64,000 nt of DNA from assembly GCF_019203965.1 (NCBI RefSeq), contig NZ_CP076448.1, forward strand, positions 3,115,001 to 3,179,000, read 5' to 3'. This DNA is from Elioraea tepida. Its GTDB lineage: Bacteria > Pseudomonadota > Alphaproteobacteria > Acetobacterales > Acetobacteraceae. Positions within the stretch are counted from its first letter, which is position 1. Each line of letters begins with the position of its first letter. The translations under genes were made by a program, and so were the position numbers. Below, in pieces: positions 28,942 through 37,123 of the stretch. A model generated the notes under the pieces. It did no database searches. It saw nothing but the letters and a program-made list of their open reading frames with translations, and had not been told where the DNA came from.

Positions 28942-29574
28942 TCAGGGGCCGCCGCCCGGTGCCGGCTCCTGGACGGTGATCTTCGGCACCATGCGCTGCG
29001 GCGGCGGCACCGGCGTCAGCGTGGTGCGCAAGAGGCTCGAGCCCTCCACCTTGTAGTTGAACTTCGAGGTGTAGGTCGCGTTCATCGTCGCCGCGTAGGC
29101 GACGGTGGTGGTGTTCTCGACCGACGCCTTCGCCGAGCCCGCGAGCAGCTTGAGCAGCCCACCCGATTCGAAGCTGCCCTTGAACTTGGTCGTGTTCTCG
29201 TACGAGAACTTCTGCCCGAAACTCACCGAGGCGCCACGCTCGACGGCCATGGTGATGGCCATCTTCACCTCGATCACGGTCTCGCTGAAGGCATAGAAGG
29301 TCGGGTTGATGCCGTAGACGAGGAGCGGCATCTCCTGATCGTTGTAGAGCACCTCGGTGTTGGTGACGTTGCCGTCGGCGTTGACCGTCTCCTTGATGGC
29401 GACGACGACCGTCCCGGGCGGAATGGTGGTGTTGGCAAGCGCCTGGGCGGTGCGCATCGAGTTGAGGTCGAGCGCCATCTGCGCCTCGGCGATGCCGAGG
29501 CCGAGCTTCGCGATCATCTCGGGGAACGGAACGTCGAGCAGGGCCTGCCCCACGCCGCGTGCAAGGTTGGCCAT
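28942..29574 (-). CDS. Beta-rich protein of the unknown operon
   Basis: This 210-residue protein has an N-terminal amphipathic helix (MIAKLGLGIAEAQMALDLNS, 20-39). It is followed by beta-rich sequence with YGINPTFYAFSETVIEVKM (87-105), a Thr/Ser/Asn-rich repeat-like segment (about 115-185), and a Pro-rich tail with LTPVPPPQRMVPKITVQ. No export signal is visible. It shares helix and strand motifs with the 130-residue protein and one motif with the PASTA protein, suggesting a common module that may assemble together. ATG 29574 follows GGAAGGAGACGG. Function unknown. Confidence 0.78.
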   Translation of the reverse strand: MANLARGVGQALLDVPFPEMIAKLGLGIAEAQMALDLNSMRTAQALANTTIPPGTVVVAIKETVNADGNVTNTEVLYNDQEMPLLVYGINPTFYAFSETVIEVKMAITMAVERGASVSFGQKFSYENTTKFKGSFESGGLLKLLAGSAKASVENTTTVAYAATMNATYTSKFNYKVEGSSLLRTTLTPVPPPQRMVPKITVQEPAPGGGP

Positions 29575-29613
29575 CGTCCGTCTCCTTCCTCTCCGTCGTC
29601 GGCTCTGTCGTTG

Positions 29614-29868
29614 TCAGGCGTTCATCTGCGTGCCGTCGACGCTCACCCGGATCCGCCGGATCGGCCGTGGCGTGATCTGGACGCCGCCGCAATGCGTGAC
29701 GTCCGGATGGGCGGCGATCTCGTCCTTGGCGTCATCGCTCAGCTCGACGACGAGCGCAGGCTTCGGAAGCACAAGCAGAACCAGCCCGCCGGCCGCCTTC
29801 ACCCGCGCCGCAAGGCGGGCACGGGCGGGCAGATCACGCGCAACCAGGAGGTAGTGCTGACTCGACAT
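29614..29868 (-). CDS. Small protein of the unknown operon, possible inhibitor-I9-like fold
   Basis: This 84-residue protein is the first gene of the leftward operon, with a GGGGAGTGAAGG site before ATG 29868. The pattern of strand YLLVARD, helix [13 protein letters not shown], strands [14 protein letters not shown], helix [11 protein letters not shown] and strand VTHCGGVQ suggests a small ferredoxin-like fold, similar to peptidase-inhibitor I9/propeptide domains. That is inference from pattern only. It could chaperone or regulate the products that follow. No known family is assigned. Confidence 0.6.
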   Translation of the reverse strand: MSSQHYLLVARDLPARARLAARVKAAGGLVLLVLPKPALVVELSDDAKDEIAAHPDVTHCGGVQITPRPIRRIRVSVDGTQMNA

Positions 29869-30365
29869 CCTTCACTCCCCCGGAGCGAACGCCAGCGGAA
29901 CGCTACGCGCAAGCATCGAGTGAAGTCAACCGTCGCGTGTTGCGGTGGTCCGGAACCGTATTGTTCCGTGAGCGGCCGCCTCGCGGATCCCATGGCGCAG
30001 GGTCGGCAGGCGCGTCGCCCCATCTTGCCACGCTTTGCCGCGTCTTCCGGGCCCTCTTCGAGTGGCATCGGCGTTGCCGAACAGGCCTGTCGGAGTCGGG
30101 CTCGGGTCGCGTTGCCGCCTCCTGCCGCCGTGACCCGAGGGCACGCGGGCTTCACCGATCCGTCACGGGGCGGGCGGCGAGCCCTCCGGTGAGGGGCCCG
30201 GGCTGCGGCGGGTGGGCTTGCAATCCCGGGCCGATGGCGGCAGATAGGGAAAGGTCCCGGAACGCATGGCGCGGCAGCCGGCGGGTGAGGCATACCCGCT
30301 TCTGCCGCGCCTGTTCCATAGCGGCGCCCCATCTCGTGCGCCGGTCGGCAGCTACGGAGGCAGAT
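29869..30365. other. Upstream region between the unknown operon and the EF-G gene
   Basis: No coding sequence stands out in these 497 bases. The left part should hold the promoter of the leftward operon, and the right part the promoter of the EF-G gene, whose GGAGG site is at 30356-30360. A perfect palindrome lies at 29951-29968 and is listed separately. Confidence 0.45.
29951..29968. repeat. Perfect inverted repeat CGGAAC-N6-GTTCCG
   Basis: Two six-base arms flank the AT-rich spacer CGTATT. It lies 83 bases upstream of the first gene of the unknown operon. It could be an operator for a dimeric regulator or a small hairpin. It is not a LexA box, because the spacing between GAAC and GTTC is six rather than seven. 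Confidence 0.45.
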
Positions 30366-32444
30366 GTGCCGCGTTCAGTCCCGCTCTCGAAGATCCGCAA
30401 TATCGGCATCACCGCGCATATCGACGCGGGCAAGACGACGACGACCGAACGGATCCTCTACTACACAGGCCGGTCTCACAAGATTGGCGAGGTCCACGAG
30501 GGCAACACCACGACCGACTACATGGAGCAGGAGCGGGAGCGGGGGATCACCATCACCTCTGCCGCCGTCACCACCCAGTGGAAGGGCCATCAGATCAACA
30601 TCATCGACACGCCCGGGCACATCGATTTCAACATCGAGGTGAACCGCTCGCTGCGCGTGCTCGATGGGGCGATCTTCATCATCGAGGGTGTGGCCGGGGT
30701 GCAGCCGCAGTCCGAGACGAACTGGCGGCTGGCTGACCGTTACAACGTCCCGCGCATCATCTTCATCAACAAGATGGATCGGACGGGGGCGGACTTCTTC
30801 AAGGCGGTGAAGTCGCTCGTCGACAAGCTCGGCATCACCCCGCTCGAGCTGCAGTTGCCGATCGGCGCCGAGGACCAGTTCGTCGGTGTGGTCGACCTCG
30901 TCGAGATGAAGGCGGTGGTGTGGGATGGCTCGGAGCTCGGTGCGAGCTTCCGCGACGCGCCGATCCCCGATCACCTCCTCGAGCAGGCCAAGGAATACCG
31001 CCAGAAGCTGCTCGACACAGCGCTCTCGGTCGATGACGCGGCGATGGAGGAGTATTTCGAGAAAGGCGACGTCTCGGTCGAGACCCTCAAGCGCTGCCTG
31101 AAGAAGGGGACGATCAGCGGTGCGTTCCGCCCGGTCCTCTGTGGAACAGCGTTCAAGAACAAGGGCGTGCAGCCGCTTCTTGACGCGGTGATCGACTATC
31201 TCCCGGCCCCGAACGAGGTGCCTGGGATCCGCACCGTGGTCGAGGAGGGCCAGGCGGGCGAGGGGCGCGAGATCGAGATCTCCGACGACGCCAAGTTCAC
31301 TGGCCTCGCCTTCAAGATCCTCAACGACAAATACGGCACGCTTACCTTCGTGCGGGTCTATTCCGGCATGCTCCGCTCAGGCGACCAGGTGCTGAACACC
31401 ACCAAGGGCCACAAGGAGCGCATCGGGCGAATGTTCCAGATGCACGCCGATAAGCGCGAGGAGATCAAGGAGGTCTATGCCGGCGACATCGCTGCCTTTA
31501 TCGGGCTCAAGGACACGCAGACCGGCGACACGCTCTGCGACCCGTCCGAGCCGGTGGTGCTTGAGCGCATGGCCTTCCCCGTGCCGGTGATCGACATCTC
31601 GGTCGAGCCCAAGACGAAGGACAGCATCGAGAAGATGACGCTCGGGCTGCAGAAGCTCGCGGCCGAGGACCCGTCGCTGCGGCTCAAGACCGACCAGGAG
31701 ACCGGCCAGACCATCCTCTCCGGCATGGGCGAGCTGCATCTCGAGATCATCATCGACCGGCTGAAGCGCGAGTTCGGCGTGGAGGCGAACATCGGCGCCC
31801 CGCAGGTGGCCTATCGTGAGACCATCACTAAGACCCACACCGAGACCTACACCCACAAGAAGCAGACTGGCGGCTCGGGCCAGTACGCCGAGGTGACGAT
31901 CGTGTTCGAGCCGCTCGAGCGGAACAGCGGCATCGTGTTCGAGAACGCGATTGTCGGCGGGGCGGTGCCGAAGGAGTATATCCCGGCGGTGGAGAAGGGC
32001 ATCCGCGTCCAGGCCGAGACCGGCGTGCTCGCCGGCTTCCCCACCGTCGACTTCAAGTTCACGCTGGTCGACGGCAAGTATCATGACGTCGACTCCTCGG
32101 CGATGGCGTTCGAGATCGCGGCCAAGGCCTGCTTCCGCGAGGGCATGAAGAAGGCTGGGCCGGTGATCCTCGAGCCGATCATGGATGTCGAGGTGACCAC
32201 TCCGCCCGACCATGTCGGCGACGTGGTGGGTGACCTCAACCGTCGCCGCGGCATGATCCAGAGCCAGGACGTCGTCGGCACCTCGGTGATCGTCCGCGCG
32301 CACGTGCCGCTGTCGGAGATGTTCGGCTACATCTCCGATCTGCGGTCGATGTCGAAGGGCCGGGCCTCGTTCACGATGCAGTTCCACCACTACGACCCGG
32401 TGCCGCGGAACATCGCCGAGCAGATCATGGCCAAGTCCGCCTGA
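30366..32444 (+). CDS. fusA: Translation elongation factor G
   Basis: This 692-residue GTPase drives ribosomal translocation. The P-loop is [13 protein letters not shown] near residue 18, switch II is DTPGHIDF, and the base-recognition motif is NKMDRTG. Domains II-V are all present up to the C-terminal [21 protein letters not shown] 30366 is chosen because GGAGG lies five bases upstream and it gives the normal N-terminus ([18 protein letters not shown]). The gene is on its own: rpsL, rpsG and tuf are not beside it, so it may be a second copy or a relocated single copy. A strong terminator follows. Confidence 0.96.
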   Translation: MPRSVPLSKIRNIGITAHIDAGKTTTTERILYYTGRSHKIGEVHEGNTTTDYMEQERERGITITSAAVTTQWKGHQINIIDTPGHIDFNIEVNRSLRVLDGAIFIIEGVAGVQPQSETNWRLADRYNVPRIIFINKMDRTGADFFKAVKSLVDKLGITPLELQLPIGAEDQFVGVVDLVEMKAVVWDGSELGASFRDAPIPDHLLEQAKEYRQKLLDTALSVDDAAMEEYFEKGDVSVETLKRCLKKGTISGAFRPVLCGTAFKNKGVQPLLDAVIDYLPAPNEVPGIRTVVEEGQAGEGREIEISDDAKFTGLAFKILNDKYGTLTFVRVYSGMLRSGDQVLNTTKGHKERIGRMFQMHADKREEIKEVYAGDIAAFIGLKDTQTGDTLCDPSEPVVLERMAFPVPVIDISVEPKTKDSIEKMTLGLQKLAAEDPSLRLKTDQETGQTILSGMGELHLEIIIDRLKREFGVEANIGAPQVAYRETITKTHTETYTHKKQTGGSGQYAEVTIVFEPLERNSGIVFENAIVGGAVPKEYIPAVEKGIRVQAETGVLAGFPTVDFKFTLVDGKYHDVDSSAMAFEIAAKACFREGMKKAGPVILEPIMDVEVTTPPDHVGDVVGDLNRRRGMIQSQDVVGTSVIVRAHVPLSEMFGYISDLRSMSKGRASFTMQFHHYDPVPRNIAEQIMAKSA

Positions 32445-32465
32445 GCCGGGCAGGCGTCGCAGTGA

Positions 32466-32502
32466 AAAGGGGGCGCGGAGGAGTCCGCGCCCCTTTGGTT
32501 TT
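32466..32502 (+). terminator. Rho-independent terminator after fusA
   Basis: A perfect ten-base-pair stem GGGGCGCGGA/TCCGCGCCCC (32470-32479 with 32484-32493) has a GGAG loop. It is preceded by AAAA and followed by TTTGGTTTTC. The near-symmetrical A and T flanks would let it also serve the convergent DUF3429 gene. Confidence 0.85.
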
Positions 32503-32975
32503 CAGCCGAAGAGAAGCGTGACCCAGGCCGCCGAGAGCATCACGACAACGCCGAGGGTCAGGCCGCGGCGAAGCCACAGATAGCGTGACCCGAGGCGGCC
32601 GGCGCGCGCGGCCGTCTCCTCCGCCATCCAGGTCGCGGCGAAGCCCAAGACGAGAATGCCGAACCCAATCCAGTTCGGCGACAGAAGCGCCGCCCAGCCT
32701 GCGAGCGCGGGCAGCACGCCGAGGGTGAGACGGGTGCGGGCGGTGGCGTCATCCTCAGCCTCTGCCAGCGCCAGCCCCCAGTGCACCGCGCCGAGAAAGG
32801 CGAGGATTACCGCGCCGTAGGCCGCGAGGGCGTCCTCGGCGAGACCGGCGAACGGACCGCCTCCGAGCACAAGCGCGGTACAGGCGATGAATGGGATCAG
32901 CCCGGCCAAGCCGAGCCAGAGGGCGGGCGAGGGAAGGCGGTCCCCCGGCACCTCGGGCCTCGGCTCCGCGCTCAT
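32502..32975 (-). CDS. DUF3429 family integral membrane protein
   Basis: This 157-residue protein has about five hydrophobic spans and the family hallmark FLGAVHWGLAL near residue 60. DUF3429 proteins are small inner-membrane proteins of unknown function. The start overlaps the stop of the flavin reductase gene by four bases (ATGA), so the two are co-translated. The terminator lies between this gene and fusA. Confidence 0.85.
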   Translation of the reverse strand: MSAEPRPEVPGDRLPSPALWLGLAGLIPFIACTALVLGGGPFAGLAEDALAAYGAVILAFLGAVHWGLALAEAEDDATARTRLTLGVLPALAGWAALLSPNWIGFGILVLGFAATWMAEETAARAGRLGSRYLWLRRGLTLGVVVMLSAAWVTLLFG

Positions 32976-33478
32976 GCCGCGACACGCTCCGCCACCGCTT
33001 CGAAGCGGCCGCGGAAGTAGAGCAGCGGCCTCCCCTCGGCGCGCCAGTCGAGCGCCGCGACACGGCCGATCAGGATCGAATGGTCACCGCCGTCGGCGAC
33101 ACGCTCCGCCCGGCAGGAAAGCCGCGCGAGGCAGCCCGGAAACACGGGCAGACCGTCCTCGCCGTCGGACCAGGACAGCCCCGCCCAGGGGTCCGACAGG
33201 AGCGCCTCCTGACTGCGTCGGGCGAAGCGTCGCGCGAGCTCCTCCTGGCCATCGGCGAGCACATGCACGGACCACGCAGGAGCTGCCTCGAACCGCGCCA
33301 GCGCGCTGCCGCGCCGGTCGAGGCAGAACAGCACGAGCGGCGGGTCGAGCGAGACGGAGGTGAAGCTGTTGACCGTCACCGCCGCCGGGCGACCGGCAGG
33401 GTCGCGCGTCGCCACCACGCACACGCCCGTGGCGAAGGCGCCGAGGGCGGCGCGGAACGCGGAAGCGGAAACCACCAT
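32972..33478 (-). CDS. Flavin reductase-like, FMN-binding split-barrel protein
   Basis: This 168-residue protein matches the flavin reductase domain: FRAALGAFATGVCVVATRDPAGRPAAVTVNSFTSVSLDPPLVLFCLDR, then GDHSILIGRV and LLYFRGRFEAV. Such proteins use NAD(P)H to reduce flavin for a partner monooxygenase. The LLM-type flavin protein at 34554-35570 is a possible but unproven partner. ATG 33478 is set at the domain start; ATG 33490 and longer forms are alternatives, and none has a strong ribosome site. Confidence 0.82.
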   Translation of the reverse strand: MVVSASAFRAALGAFATGVCVVATRDPAGRPAAVTVNSFTSVSLDPPLVLFCLDRRGSALARFEAAPAWSVHVLADGQEELARRFARRSQEALLSDPWAGLSWSDGEDGLPVFPGCLARLSCRAERVADGGDHSILIGRVAALDWRAEGRPLLYFRGRFEAVAERVAA

Positions 33479-33654
33479 GTGGCGGCACATGGCCCCGCCC
33501 GCCGGGAGCCGCAACCCCGCGACGCCGCTCAGGGCGATCGCTGCCGCCGAGGCCGCGCAGTACCGGGGCGCGACCACCTCCCGCCGCGGGTGGCGGACCA
33601 GCGAGGCCCTCTGCCGCGGTTGAACACCAACGCGTCAGGTCACATCTCCGATGC

Positions 33655-33936
33655 ATGCAGGAGGACCGCCCGACGACCCATCCGGTCGAGATCATCCCGC
33701 CCGAGCGGAGCGGAGCCGGGCCGGGCCAGTCGTTCGGCGGCGGGGAGCTGAAGCCTCTTCCCCCGATCCTGCGCGCGATCATCATGGTCGCGGCGATCGC
33801 GGCGGGCTTCGGGCTTCTGGCGCTGCTCGTGATGTTCGCCGCCACGGTCGCGCTGATCGCCATTCCCGCCGCACTTCTCGCCGGCGGCGCGGCATGGCTC
33901 GGCCTCCGGTGGCGCGCCTGGCGCGGCGGGCGGTAG
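33655..33936 (+). CDS. Small membrane protein, unknown function
   Basis: This 93-residue protein has a Pro-rich cytoplasmic N-terminus (about 38 residues) followed by two adjacent hydrophobic segments (IIMVAAIAAGFGLLALLVMF, then VALIAIPAALLAGGAAWLGL) and a basic tail RWRAWRGGR. ATG 33655 is one of two overlapping ATGs, the other being out of frame at 33651. No close upstream ribosome site stands out. I do not recognise the family. Confidence 0.5.
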   Translation: MQEDRPTTHPVEIIPPERSGAGPGQSFGGGELKPLPPILRAIIMVAAIAAGFGLLALLVMFAATVALIAIPAALLAGGAAWLGLRWRAWRGGR

Positions 33937-34023
33937 GCTCGCCCCCTTGCCTCTTGCCCTTGCGTGAGATCAATGATCGCGTGATCGCTGCCGCGACACT
34001 GGCGGGCGAGGAGGACGTGATCG

Positions 34024-34482
34024 ATGCCGAAGAAGACCGAGGTGCTCGTTCTCGTGGCCGATGCCGCACGCGGTGAGCTTCTGCGCCGCGGCCGGGGCGC
34101 GCGGCCGTTCGAGACCGTCGCCACCTTCTCCAATCCCGATGCACGGTTGCCCAACCGGAAGCTCGGCGAGGCAAGGCCGGGCCGCACGCATGAGAGCGTG
34201 GGCCCGCGCCGGAGCGCGATCGAGCCGCGCAGCACGCCGCGCAGCCATGCGCTCGTCGCCTTCGCCAACGCCCTCGCCGCAGCGCTCGACGGCAGCGTCA
34301 AGGAGGAGCCGGGCACGCGGCTCGTCCTCGCCGCACCGCCTCGGCTTCTCAGGATGATCGAGGCGCGGCTGCCGAAGAAATCCGCAGCGGCGATCACACG
34401 CACGGTGCCGAAGGACCTGACGCGCCTGCCGAGACTCGCGCTTCAGGAGCGTCTCGCCGAGATCATCGCCACCCCCGCCTGA
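34024..34482 (+). CDS. Host-attachment-type protein (archaeo-eukaryotic release-factor-like fold)
   Basis: This 152-residue protein matches the alphaproteobacterial host attachment family: VLVLVADAARGELLRR at the N-terminus, a basic loop with HESVGPRRSAIEP, then LVLAAPPRLLRMIEARLPK and ITRTVPKDLTRLP. The family is named after an Agrobacterium attachment locus and is now grouped with eRF1-domain-like proteins, so a ribosome-linked role is also possible. The ribosome site GAGGAGG lies just upstream of ATG 34024. Confidence 0.85.
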   Translation: MPKKTEVLVLVADAARGELLRRGRGARPFETVATFSNPDARLPNRKLGEARPGRTHESVGPRRSAIEPRSTPRSHALVAFANALAAALDGSVKEEPGTRLVLAAPPRLLRMIEARLPKKSAAAITRTVPKDLTRLPRLALQERLAEIIATPA

Positions 34483-34553
34483 CGGAGCGGGCCGGGACCG
34501 GCACGTCGAGCGGACCCGGTCGCTCCCGCTCTCGGCGCCTGCCTCGAACAGCT

Positions 34554-35570
34554 TCAGGCAGCGCGCGCGAGACGCGACGCCTTGGCGAGAGCGGCGAAGG
34601 AGGCGCGCCGTGCAGCCGGGTCATGGCAGGGGGTGAGCACGGCCACCTCGTCGGCGCCGCAGGCGCGCGCGAAGGCGGCAAGACGCGCGAGCACGTCCGG
34701 CCCCGTGCCGATGAAGGACTCGGCCTCGAGCCGCTCGACCGCCGCGCGCTCCTCCGCCGGAAGCGCCGCGATCTCGGCCGCCGCGCGCTCCGGCCGCGGC
34801 AGGGGGGCGTAGAGGCCCCGGTCGCGCCAGACGCGCCAGATCAGCCGCGAGGCGGCGTGGTAGCGGGCTTCGTCCTGCGTCGCTGCGGCGAGCGCGAACA
34901 CCGCGACGGCGGCGCGCGGGGCGGCGGACCAGGCCGAGGGCCGAAACCGCTCGCGATAGAGTCCGATCGCCTCCGCTGCCCCGGCGTCGGTGATGAACTG
35001 GGCGAAGGCGTAGGCGAGGCCGAAATGCGCTGCCACCTGCGCTCCGTAGAGCGACGAGCCAAGGATCCAGACCTCGGGCCGCGTCGGGCCTCTGGGGTTC
35101 GCGACGATGCGTGCCCAGGGGTGGTCGGCGGGCAGGCCGTCGCCGAGGAAGCCCATCAGTTCCGCGACCCTGTGCGGGAAGCGTTCCGCCTCCTCGCGGG
35201 CGTTCGGGTTCAGGGCGAAGGCCGTCCTGCCGTCCGTGCCTGGCGCGCGGCCGAGGCCGAGATCGATCCTGCCGGGAGCGATCGCCTCGAGGCAGCGCGC
35301 CACCTCGGCGACCTTCAGCGGCGCGTAGTGCGGCAGCATGATGCCGGCCGAGCCGATTCGAATCCGGCTCGTTCTCGCGGCGATCGCCGCCATCACGATC
35401 TCGGGCGCCGCCCCGGCATGAGCGCCGCTGTTGTGATGCTCGGCGAGCCAGTACCGGCCATAGCCCATCGCCTCCGCCGCCTCGGCGAGAGCGATCGTCT
35501 CGCGGATCGCCTCGGCCGGGCTGCGGCCCTCGGCGATCGACGACTGGTCGAGGATGGCGAGCGGGATCAT
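34554..35570 (-). CDS. LLM-class flavin-dependent oxidoreductase (luciferase-like)
   Basis: This 338-residue protein begins IPLAILDQSSIAEG and carries YWLAEHHNSGAHAGAAPEI, GSAGIMLPHYAPLKVAE, DLGLGRAPGTDG and ILGSSLYGAQVAA, all typical of the MsnO8-like LLM group. These enzymes use reduced FMN to oxidise small organic substrates; this substrate is unknown. ATG 35570 is the start at the first beta strand; the frame is open for a long way upstream only as antisense of the DUF445 gene. Reduced flavin could come from the flavin reductase encoded 1 kb away. Confidence 0.9.
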   Translation of the reverse strand: MIPLAILDQSSIAEGRSPAEAIRETIALAEAAEAMGYGRYWLAEHHNSGAHAGAAPEIVMAAIAARTSRIRIGSAGIMLPHYAPLKVAEVARCLEAIAPGRIDLGLGRAPGTDGRTAFALNPNAREEAERFPHRVAELMGFLGDGLPADHPWARIVANPRGPTRPEVWILGSSLYGAQVAAHFGLAYAFAQFITDAGAAEAIGLYRERFRPSAWSAAPRAAVAVFALAAATQDEARYHAASRLIWRVWRDRGLYAPLPRPERAAAEIAALPAEERAAVERLEAESFIGTGPDVLARLAAFARACGADEVAVLTPCHDPAARRASFAALAKASRLARAA

Positions 35571-35605
35571 GGCGCGGTGCGGGGCAGGAGCCTTGGTGAT
35601 CAAGC

Positions 35606-36910
35606 CTACACGGGAACGCGCCCGAAGATGAGCGAGAGCGCCCCGTAGAGCAGAGCGCCGACGGCGGCGCCGACCAGCGTGCCGTTCAGCCGGATGAGCT
35701 GGAGCTCGCGACCCACCTTGAGCTCGATCCGCTCGATCAGGTCCTCGTCTGACCAGGAGCGGACCTTCTCGGCAACGAACGCCTCGATTCGCGACTGAGC
35801 CGCCGGCGCGATGGCCGCGATGGACTCCTCGATCAGCCGGTTCAGCCCGGCACGCGAGGCCTCGCTCTCGGCGAGGCTTCGGCCCAGATTGCCGAGCAGG
35901 CCGGCAAGTGCAGTGACGATCCGCCCGTCCTCGCGCTCGGCGTCGAACCGCGCGAGCTGCGCAAGCCTCAGCACCGCGTCCTCGGCCCACAGCGCCACGG
36001 CGGGGTGGGAGAGGGCGCGGCCGAGCGCCGCGCCGAGCTCCGCCGCGCGCTCCGGCTCCTTCTCGAGACGCTCGATCTCGTGGCTGATCCAGGCATCGAA
36101 GGCGGCGCGCAGGTCGCTGTCGCCCGGCTCGATTCTGGCAAGCTCGGCGTTGAGGGTGGCGAGCACCTTGCGCGCGATCCAGGCGCCGGCGACCCAGCGT
36201 ACCATCGCCCCACCCTGTTCGGCGACGCGCGCCTCGATCGCTGCCTTGAGCTTCTCCTCGTTCGCCGCAAGCGTCGCCTTCAGCCGCGCGAGCGCTTCGG
36301 AGAACACGTCCTGGTGGTGGGCGCCGTCGAGGAAGGCGCGCAGCAGGCGTGCCACGACCGGGCCGGCCTCGGGGCCGGAGACGAGACGGGGAAGGAGGCG
36401 TCGCAGCACCTCGCGCGCGCGGCCGTCGGCGAGCGCCTCGAGGAGCTTCGCCACGAACGGGGCAAGCGCGATCGCGGTGCGCCGCGCCGCCTCCGGGTCG
36501 GACAGGAACCGGCCGACGGCCGCGCCGACATCGACCCCCTCGACGGCGCGGCGGATGCTGTCGGGGGTGAAGAACTGGCGCGCGACGAACCGGCCCATGC
36601 CGCCCGCAAGACGCTGCTTCTGCCGCGGCAGGAGCCCTCCGATCCGCGTCCAGCGGCCGAAGGGGTGGCGGAACAGGGCGTTGACAGCGAACCAGTCGGC
36701 CACCGCGCCGACGAAGCCTGCCTTCGCCGCCGCATGCGCGAGATCGATCGCGAAGGGCCGCGGGTCGGGCAGGGCGTAGAGGCCGATCGTCGCGGCAAGG
36801 GTGCCGGCCATGGCGAGCCCGGCATAGACCCGCCAGCGGATCAAGGTGCGGCGATCGGCGGCGCGCTCCTGCTCCCGCAGGGGGTCGAAGGACTCGTCGG
36901 GTGATGTCAC
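35606..36910 (-). CDS. DUF445 family membrane-anchored protein (YjiN-like)
   Basis: This 434-residue protein has an N-terminal transmembrane helix (YAGLAMAGTLAATIGLYAL), the DUF445 signature FVGAVADWFAVNALFRHPFG, and GLLPRQKQRLAGGMGRFV. A long helical central region follows, with a C-terminal hydrophobic hairpin (GTLVGAAVGALLYGALSLIF). The family is widespread and its function is not established. The gene lies upstream of and divergent from the zinc importer operon. Confidence 0.88.
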   Translation of the reverse strand: MTSPDESFDPLREQERAADRRTLIRWRVYAGLAMAGTLAATIGLYALPDPRPFAIDLAHAAAKAGFVGAVADWFAVNALFRHPFGRWTRIGGLLPRQKQRLAGGMGRFVARQFFTPDSIRRAVEGVDVGAAVGRFLSDPEAARRTAIALAPFVAKLLEALADGRAREVLRRLLPRLVSGPEAGPVVARLLRAFLDGAHHQDVFSEALARLKATLAANEEKLKAAIEARVAEQGGAMVRWVAGAWIARKVLATLNAELARIEPGDSDLRAAFDAWISHEIERLEKEPERAAELGAALGRALSHPAVALWAEDAVLRLAQLARFDAEREDGRIVTALAGLLGNLGRSLAESEASRAGLNRLIEESIAAIAPAAQSRIEAFVAEKVRSWSDEDLIERIELKVGRELQLIRLNGTLVGAAVGALLYGALSLIFGRVPV

Positions 36911-36974
36911 GGGAACGGACCCTAGGGCAGCGGCCGGGCCCTGGGAACCGTGGCTGCGGCGTGCGGCGTGCAGC

Positions 36975-37003
36975 TTGCGGGAGCGAAGGGAGAACGTTAT
37001 AGG
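36975..37003 (+). promoter_or_regulatory. Predicted sigma-70-type promoter of the zinc uptake operon
   Basis: TTGCGG (36975-36980) and TATAGG (36998-37003) are separated by 17 bases. The -10 element lies inside the Zur palindrome, so Zur-Zn binding would block RNA polymerase. Transcription is expected to begin near 37010, only a few bases before the ATG at 37013. Confidence 0.5.
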
Positions 37004-37008
37004 ATAAC
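36996..37008 (+). promoter_or_regulatory. Zur box
   Basis: GTTATA-G-GATAAC matches the core of the alphaproteobacterial Zur palindrome (GTTATA-N-TATAAC) with one mismatch. It lies directly upstream of znuCBA, the classic target of Zur repression under zinc sufficiency. Confidence 0.7.
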
Positions 37009-37012
37009 AGGG

Positions 37013-37123
37013 ATGCGTCGCCCCCTTCCTCTCTCGCTCGCCGCCGGAGCGCCCGAGCGCCTCGCCGCCGCCGCCCTGCTGTCGGGCCTCCTCTGGCTCG
37101 CCGTCGCCTGGGCGATGGCATGA
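37013..37123 (+). CDS. Possible small leader ORF, one hydrophobic segment
   Basis: ATG 37013 opens 36 codons ending in LLSGLLWLAVAWAMA and a TGA that overlaps the znuC ATG (ATGA at 37120-37123). The peptide has a basic N-terminus and one membrane-length hydrophobic stretch. The start lies about three bases from the predicted transcription start, so it would be read as a leaderless message. It may be a genuine small protein, or serve only to couple translation into znuC. Confidence 0.4.
   Translation: MRRPLPLSLAAGAPERLAAAALLSGLLWLAVAWAMA

Noticed and set aside
29953-29967. GAAC...GTTC considered as a LexA box
   Set aside because: The spacing is six bases rather than seven, and the adjacent genes are not SOS genes.
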